A stretch of 17,920 nt of DNA, from positions 1 to 17,920 of the forward strand of contig JBOGDF010000074.1 in the NCBI GenBank assembly GCA_050701635.1, read 5' to 3'. The DNA comes from WHSM01 sp050701635 (GTDB lineage Bacteria; Actinomycetota; Actinomycetes; Mycobacteriales; Micromonosporaceae). Under the pieces are notes generated by a model. That model was not told the origin of the DNA and ran no database searches. It was given only the letters and a program-made list of their open reading frames with translations. Of the stretch, positions 13,962-17,920 are shown piece after piece; position 1 is the first letter of the stretch, and each line of letters begins with the position of its first letter. The position numbers and the translations under genes are program-made.

Positions 13962-14822
13962 GTGCCCCTCGATCGACTCTTCCGCGCCGTACCGCCGCCC
14001 GCGCTGGTGCTCGGCGGGGTGCTCAGCGTGCAGGTGGGCGCGGCGCTGGCCAAGCAGCTGTTCGCGCAGACCGGCCCGGTCGGGGTGGTCACACTGCGGC
14101 TGGTGTTCGCGGGGCTGCTGCTGCTCGCCTGGTGGCGCCCGAAGCTGAAGCTGAGCCTGCGTACGGTCGGCGTGGTGGTCGCGTTCGGCACCGTGCTCGG
14201 CGTGATGAACGTCAGCTTCTACCTCTCGATCGAACGGATCCCGCTGGGGATGGCGGTCACCATCGAGTTCCTCGGTCCGCTGCTGGTGGCGGTCGGTGGC
14301 TCCCGCCGGTGGTACGACGCGGTGTGGGCGCTGCTCGCCGGCGGCGGCGTACTGCTGCTGACCGAGGCGGGTGGCCGGGTGGACCCGGTCGGGCTGCTGC
14401 TGGCGGCGGTCGCGGGCGCCTGCTGGGGCGGCTACATCCTGCTCGGCGCCCGGCTCGGTGAGCACACCGTTGGCGGCAGCGGGCTAGCACTGGCCACGGT
14501 GTGGGCGGCGCTGCTGGTCGCGCCGTTCGGAGTCGCCTCCTCCGGTACGGAGCTGCTGGACGCGAAGCTGCTGCTGGTCGGCATCGGTGTGGCGGTGCTG
14601 TCGTCGGTGGTGCCGTACTCCCTGGAGATCGAGGCGCTGCGGCGGATGCCGGCGGGGGTGTTCGGGGTGCTGATGAGCCTGGAGCCGGCGGTCGCCGCGC
14701 TGGCCGGGCTGGTGGTGCTGGGCGAGCTGCTGTCGCTCACCCAGTGGCTCGCCGTCGGGTGCGTGGTGGTCGCGTCGGTCGGCGCCACCCGTACCGCCCG
14801 ATATCAGCCGCGTGACGCCTGA
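13962..14822 (+). CDS. EamA/DMT-family transporter (RhtA-like)
   Basis: The 286-residue inner-membrane protein has about ten hydrophobic helices in two EamA repeats: residues about 12-135 and 145-275. Each repeat ends in the family's typical pattern, AVTIEFLGPLLVAV in the first and GVFGVLMSLEPAVAALAGLVVLGE in the second. It resembles the threonine/homoserine exporter RhtA group of drug/metabolite transporters; the actual substrate is not visible. The start is the GTG at 13962 after a leaderless-type promoter. It is divergent from the Cys-rich protein and lies 63 bp ahead of the glycosyltransferase, which has its own promoter. Confidence 0.88.
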   Translation: MPLDRLFRAVPPPALVLGGVLSVQVGAALAKQLFAQTGPVGVVTLRLVFAGLLLLAWWRPKLKLSLRTVGVVVAFGTVLGVMNVSFYLSIERIPLGMAVTIEFLGPLLVAVGGSRRWYDAVWALLAGGGVLLLTEAGGRVDPVGLLLAAVAGACWGGYILLGARLGEHTVGGSGLALATVWAALLVAPFGVASSGTELLDAKLLLVGIGVAVLSSVVPYSLEIEALRRMPAGVFGVLMSLEPAVAALAGLVVLGELLSLTQWLAVGCVVVASVGATRTARYQPRDA

Positions 14823-14850
14823 CCTGCGGTAACGGTTCGGGATCGCTCTC

Positions 14851-14885
14851 TTGTACCGGAGGTACGGCGGTCCCTACCGTGAGAC
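14851..14885 (+). promoter_or_regulatory. Leaderless-type promoter of the glycosyltransferase gene
   Basis: TTGTAC (14851-14856) and TACCGT (14875-14880) are 18 bp apart, and the ATG begins 5 nt after the -10. No Shine-Dalgarno sequence intervenes. Confidence 0.6.
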
Positions 14886-15650
14886 ATGGACACGGGGCAG
14901 GTGGCGGTGGTCATCCCCGCCAAGGACGAAGAAGACCGGATCGCCGCCACGGTACGCGCGGCGCGCAGCCTTCCGGCGGTGGACGTCGTGGTGGTGGTCA
15001 GCGACGGCTCGTCCGACCACACCGCGCAGTACGCCCACGAGTCGGGCGCGGTCACGGTGCAGGTGCCGTACAACCGGGGGAAGGCGTCGGCGATGGTCGC
15101 CGGGGCGGACGCGGTGCACGTACTCGACGAGGCCGAGCACCGGGTGATCCCGCGGCACCTGCTGTTCCTCGACGCCGATCTGGGAGAGTCCGCGGCGGAC
15201 GCGGCGCCGTTGATCGATCCGGTGCTGCGGGGCCAGACCGACATGACGATCGCGGTGTTCCCGCGTACCGCCCGCGGCGGCGGCCACGGGTTGGCCACCC
15301 GGTTGGCGCGGCACGCGATCCTCGAGTTCACCGGCTGGGCGCCGCGGCAGCCGCTGTCCGGGCAGCGCTGCCTGACCCGGGCTGCGTTCGACGCGGGGCG
15401 GCCACTGGCGGCGGGCTTCGGGGTGGAGACCGGGCTGACCGTCGACCTGCTGCGCGCCGGCTTCCGCGCGATGGAGATCCCGGTGCCGCTGCGCCACCGG
15501 GTGACCGGCAAGGATCTGCGTTCCCAGCTGCACCGGGCGCGGCAGTTCCGGGACATCGCGCGGGCGATCGCCACCCGTACCCTCCCGCTGGACGCGGTCA
15601 ACACGGTGCGCCGGCTGCGTCACGTCCCGGTCGCCCCCCATCCGCTCTGA
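14886..15650 (+). CDS. Family 2 (GT-A fold) glycosyltransferase
   Basis: The 254-residue protein has a GT-A fold: VAVVIPAKDEEDRI at 6-19 (nucleotide-sugar binding start), VVVSDGSSDHT at 37-46, NRGKASAM at 63-70, and the metal-binding LDADLGE at 95-101 (Asp96/Asp98). PLSGQRCLTRAAF and GFGVETGLTVDLL form the acceptor part. No TM segment is seen, so it acts at the cytosolic face or in the cytosol. It resembles dolichol-phosphate-mannose and glucosyl-phosphoglycerate synthase relatives; donor and acceptor cannot be assigned. It is convergent with msrB, and the 36-bp gap between them is GC-rich and self-complementary. Confidence 0.87.
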   Translation: MDTGQVAVVIPAKDEEDRIAATVRAARSLPAVDVVVVVSDGSSDHTAQYAHESGAVTVQVPYNRGKASAMVAGADAVHVLDEAEHRVIPRHLLFLDADLGESAADAAPLIDPVLRGQTDMTIAVFPRTARGGGHGLATRLARHAILEFTGWAPRQPLSGQRCLTRAAFDAGRPLAAGFGVETGLTVDLLRAGFRAMEIPVPLRHRVTGKDLRSQLHRARQFRDIARAIATRTLPLDAVNTVRRLRHVPVAPHPL

Positions 15651-15686
15651 CCCGCGGGCCCGTCGCGGCCGGCCGGCGCCGGCGAG

Positions 15687-16091
15687 CTACTCCGTGGCTG
15701 GCTCCAGGGTGAGCGAGATCGAGTTGATGCAGTAGCGCTGGTCGGTCGGGGTCTCGTACCCCTCGCCCTCGAACACGTGGCCCAGGTGCGAGTCGCAGGT
15801 CGCGCACCGGACCTCGGTGCGCTCCATGCCGAACGTACGGTCGGTGATGTAGCGGACCTTCTCGCCCGCCAGCGGCGAGAAGAACGACGGCCAACCACAG
15901 TGCGAGTCGAACTTCGTGTCGCTGGAGAACAGCTCGGTGCCGCACGCCCGGCACCGGTACACGCCCCGGGTCTTGGTGTCGGTGTACTCGCCGGTGAACG
16001 CCGGCTCGGTGCCCGCCTCCCGGAGCACGTGGTACTCCTGCGGGGAGAGTCGGGCGCGCCACTCGTCATCGGTTCTCGATACCTCGGCCAT
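15687..16091 (-). CDS. msrB: Peptide-methionine (R)-S-oxide reductase
   Basis: The 134-residue enzyme repairs methionine R-sulfoxide in proteins using thioredoxin. All key residues are present: zinc cysteines 47/50 (CRAC) and 96/99 (CATC), HCGWPSFF with Cys65 as the likely resolving residue, RCATCDSHLGHVF, and catalytic Cys121 in RYCINSISL. The length is standard for a stand-alone cytosolic MsrB. The ATG at 16091 has TACCGT 6 nt upstream and no ribosome site, so it is probably leaderless. It is divergent from the PH-domain membrane protein; no msrA is in the window. Confidence 0.96.
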   Translation of the reverse strand: MAEVSRTDDEWRARLSPQEYHVLREAGTEPAFTGEYTDTKTRGVYRCRACGTELFSSDTKFDSHCGWPSFFSPLAGEKVRYITDRTFGMERTEVRCATCDSHLGHVFEGEGYETPTDQRYCINSISLTLEPATE

Positions 16092-16097
16092 GGCTCC

Positions 16098-16103
16098 ACG
16101 GTA
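16098..16103 (-). promoter_or_regulatory. Leaderless -10 box of msrB
   Basis: On the minus strand TACCGT ends 6 nt before the msrB ATG. The remaining intergenic DNA up to 16273 (about 170 bp) shows no other recognisable element except the GGGAGGGG ribosome site of the next gene at 16264-16271. Confidence 0.5.
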
Positions 16104-16273
16104 GCCGGGCGTACCGCCGCCAGGTCACGCCTCGGCAACACGCCTGGTGCTGGCAATCGGAGTCTTCAGCGCGTCCCGCCACCGGCGTGAGACGATCGGC
16201 GCACAGCGAACCGCCGGGACGCGAGGGGGCGTCGAGGCACTGTCTGACCGGTGGTCCGCTGTCGGGAGGGGCG

Positions 16274-16765
16274 ATGCCGAACGGCAGGCGACTGGCCAGC
16301 TACCGGCCGACGGTGCGGCAGGTGCTGGGCCGTACCGTGCTGGTCGGCGTCGGGGTCTCCGTGGCCGCACTGGCCCTGGTGATCGCGGTGGCGTGGTCGG
16401 GTTCCCGCTCTCCCTTGATCTATCTCGTGTTCCTTCCGCTGGCGGCGATCGGCGGCTTCGTGGTGCTCTCCGAGGTGGGCCGCCACGGCGGCGTCGACGC
16501 CACCGAGGAAGGGCTGGTACGCGTCACCGCCCGTGCCGCCGGCAGCCGGTTCGTGGCGTGGCGGCAGATCGTCGACATCCGTACCGAGCGCAGGGGCATG
16601 CGTACCGTGATCGTGATCGTGCTCGCCGGCGGCGCGCAGTGGCGGCTGCGCGCCCCGTACGACGGGAAATGGTTCAACCACGACCCCGACTTCGAGCCGA
16701 AGCTGTTCAACCTGCGCAACCTGTGGGAGACGTACCGGACCCGGGACGCCGAACGGCGGCGCTAG
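16274..16765 (+). CDS. Two-TM protein with bacterial PH-like domain
   Basis: The 163-residue membrane protein has helices at about 22-41 and 47-66, followed by a PH-like beta domain at about 70-135 (VDATEEGLVRVTA, then WRQIVDIRTERRG, then AQWRLRAPY). This is the layout of actinobacterial PH-domain membrane proteins, whose function is unknown. The ATG at 16274 follows GGGAGGGG at 16264-16271; the frame extends upstream to 16187 but without a ribosome site. It lies 44 bp before the second polymerase-domain gene, which has its own start signal. Confidence 0.78.
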   Translation: MPNGRRLASYRPTVRQVLGRTVLVGVGVSVAALALVIAVAWSGSRSPLIYLVFLPLAAIGGFVVLSEVGRHGGVDATEEGLVRVTARAAGSRFVAWRQIVDIRTERRGMRTVIVIVLAGGAQWRLRAPYDGKWFNHDPDFEPKLFNLRNLWETYRTRDAERRR

Positions 16766-16797
16766 CGGGATCCCGCCAATCTGTCTCACTGACCGTC

Positions 16798-16803
16798 TAG
16801 GGT
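16798..16803 (+). promoter_or_regulatory. Leaderless -10 box of the second LigD-polymerase gene
   Basis: TAGGGT ends 6 nt before the ATG at 16810, with no Shine-Dalgarno site. No clear -35 hexamer is present at 16-18 bp. Confidence 0.5.
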
Positions 16804-16809
16804 CGCGCT

Positions 16810-17859
16810 ATGGCAGAAGCGGTGGAGTACGAGGTCGGCGGCCGTACCGTCCGGGTGTCCAACCCGGACAAGATCTACTTCCCGCAGCGGGGTTTCACCA
16901 AGCGCGACGTGGTGGACTACTACCTCGCGGTCGGGGACGGCATCCTGCGGGCGCTGCGGCACCGCCCCACCACTCTGGAGCGCTGGCCGGGCGGGGTGAT
17001 CGAGGGCGCCAAGCTGTCCACCCGAGGCGACAACCGGGGCGACGCCTTCTACCAGAAGCGGGTCCCCAAGCATGCGCCCGACTGGGTGGAGACCGCCCGG
17101 ATCACGTTCCCGAGCGGGCGTACCGCCGACGAGATCTGCCCCGGTGAGCTCGCGGTGGTGGCGTGGTGCGCCAACCTGGGCACCGTCACCTTCCACCCCT
17201 GGCCGGTACGCCGCGAGGAGGTCGACCACCCCGACGAGCTGCGGATCGACTTCGACCCGCAGCCCGGCACCGACTTCCGGGACGCCGCCGAAGCCGCCGC
17301 CGAGCTGCGCGCCCTGTACGAGGAGCTCGGCATGATCGGCTACCCGAAGACCTCCGGCGGCCGCGGCGCCCACGTCTACCTCCGGATCCGTCCGGAGTGG
17401 ACATTCGTACAGGTACGCCGCGCCGCGATCGCCGTCGGCCGGGAGCTGGAACGCCGCAGCCCCGACAAGATCACCACCTCCTGGTGGAAGGAGGAGCGCG
17501 GCGTCAAGGTCTTCATCGACTACAACCAGATGGCCCGGGACCGTACGATCGCGTGCGCCTACTCGCTGCGCCCGACCGCGCGCGCCACGGTGTCGACCCC
17601 GGTCACCTGGGACGAGCTGTCCACTGTGGAGCCCAACGACTTCGACCTGGGTACGGTGCCCGCCCGGATGAAGCAGCTTGCCGCCGACCCGCACGCGGCG
17701 ATCGACGACGTGGCGTACTCGCTCGAGCCGTTGCTGGAGATGGCGGCCCGCGACGAGGCCGACGGCAAGGGCGACATGCCGTACCCGCCGGACCACCCGA
17801 AGATGCCCGGTGAGCCGATGCGGGTGCAGCCCAGCCGCGCCCGCAACCCCGCCCCGTAA
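16810..17859 (+). CDS. Stand-alone LigD-type DNA polymerase/primase domain protein
   Basis: The 349-residue protein is an intact archaeo-eukaryotic primase-polymerase of the LigD_pol family. Metal acids are Asp147/Asp149 in LRIDFDPQ and Asp237 in VKVFIDYNQ; His188 lies in KTSGGRGAHVYL; WWKEERGVK precedes the third motif. The N-terminal YQKRVPKHAPDWV is the equivalent of the QKNLPKYTPEWV region of the paralogue at 12621. Such proteins fill gaps or extend DNA ends, as mycobacterial LigD and PolD proteins do. It lacks the ligase and nuclease modules of full LigD. The ATG follows a leaderless-type -10. Its C-terminal tail is Pro/Arg-rich and continues into the tandem repeat at 17836-17920. Confidence 0.93.
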   Translation: MAEAVEYEVGGRTVRVSNPDKIYFPQRGFTKRDVVDYYLAVGDGILRALRHRPTTLERWPGGVIEGAKLSTRGDNRGDAFYQKRVPKHAPDWVETARITFPSGRTADEICPGELAVVAWCANLGTVTFHPWPVRREEVDHPDELRIDFDPQPGTDFRDAAEAAAELRALYEELGMIGYPKTSGGRGAHVYLRIRPEWTFVQVRRAAIAVGRELERRSPDKITTSWWKEERGVKVFIDYNQMARDRTIACAYSLRPTARATVSTPVTWDELSTVEPNDFDLGTVPARMKQLAADPHAAIDDVAYSLEPLLEMAARDEADGKGDMPYPPDHPKMPGEPMRVQPSRARNPAP

Positions 17860-17920
17860 GCCACGCGCCCGCCGCAACCCGCGCCGTAGTCGCGCGCCCG
17901 CCGCAACCCGCGCGGTAAGG
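17836..17920 (+). repeat. Tandem repeat, 29-nt period, at the 3' end of the polymerase gene, cut by the window edge
   Basis: A 21-bp unit beginning CGCGCCCGCCGCAACCC is identical at 17864-17884 and 17893-17913 (period 29). A degenerate copy lacking three bases spans 17836-17861 and supplies the last codons and the TAA of the polymerase gene. Each copy ends in GTAA or GTAG. The copy number is unknown because the window stops here. Confidence 0.75.

Noticed and set aside
15651..15686. Self-complementary GCCGGCGCCGGC between the glycosyltransferase and msrB
   Set aside because: A palindrome with no loop and no T run in very GC-rich DNA; weak evidence for a terminator.
16786..17877. Long minus-strand frame opposite the second polymerase gene
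   Set aside because: Low-complexity antisense shadow; the plus-strand protein has all catalytic motifs.
1..17920. CRISPR array, tRNA, rRNA, complete prophage or toxin-antitoxin pair
   Set aside because: No regularly spaced repeats, no RNA cloverleaf and no phage gene set were found; the regulator plus small protein lacks toxin motifs.

Overview
This is GC-rich chromosomal DNA from a high-GC actinobacterium. The codon third positions are strongly G/C. The hemE-hemY-hemQ operon is the actinobacterial type, and a DUF3000 gene, an RNase D and two stand-alone LigD-type polymerase domains sit nearby. The many GTACG words and the gene order suggest Micromonosporaceae or a relative, but that is an inference. 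No rRNA, tRNA, CRISPR array or complete prophage was seen. Coding density is high and no stretch over 300 bases lacks a gene.

Left edge (1-2192): the window opens in the last 26 codons of a gene, possibly an IS66-like transposase, whose putative element end is near 127. A near-perfect 22-bp palindrome (128-149) follows. Then comes a two-gene unit: a regulator with a Cys4 zinc-ribbon-like N-terminus, an HTH and a TPR-like C-terminus, and a small protein built from two similar halves. A strong two-way hairpin terminator (2159-2192) separates them from the next gene.

2213-5187: a secreted C39-like cysteine peptidase (minus) with a well-formed promoter, an unrecognised coiled-coil/four-TM protein (minus), and a VOC-fold protein (plus). 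5192-8345: RNase D (minus), then a membrane-anchored trypsin-like protease followed by a proline/glutamine-rich single-TM coiled-coil protein, closed by a hairpin.

8371-12586: DUF3000 (minus), divergent from hemE-hemY-hemQ, which supplies the coproporphyrin-dependent haem route except ferrochelatase. An ElaA-type acetyltransferase converges on hemQ and overlaps it by 20 bp.

12621-17920: a LigD-polymerase-like gene whose stop seems lost by a one-base change, a 60-nt inverted repeat, a small Cys-rich metallothionein-like protein, an EamA exporter, a family-2 glycosyltransferase, MsrB, a PH-domain membrane protein and a second, intact LigD-polymerase-like gene. Its 3' end runs into a 29-nt tandem repeat cut by the window edge.

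Regulation: seven genes have a TANNNT box 5-7 nt before the start codon and no Shine-Dalgarno sequence, which implies leaderless mRNAs. Seven others have clear purine-rich ribosome sites. Apart from the haem operon, most genes look like ordinary housekeeping or stress genes. The least explained parts are the regulator/duplicated-protein pair, the protease/coiled-coil pair, the disrupted polymerase gene with its palindrome, and the terminal tandem repeat.
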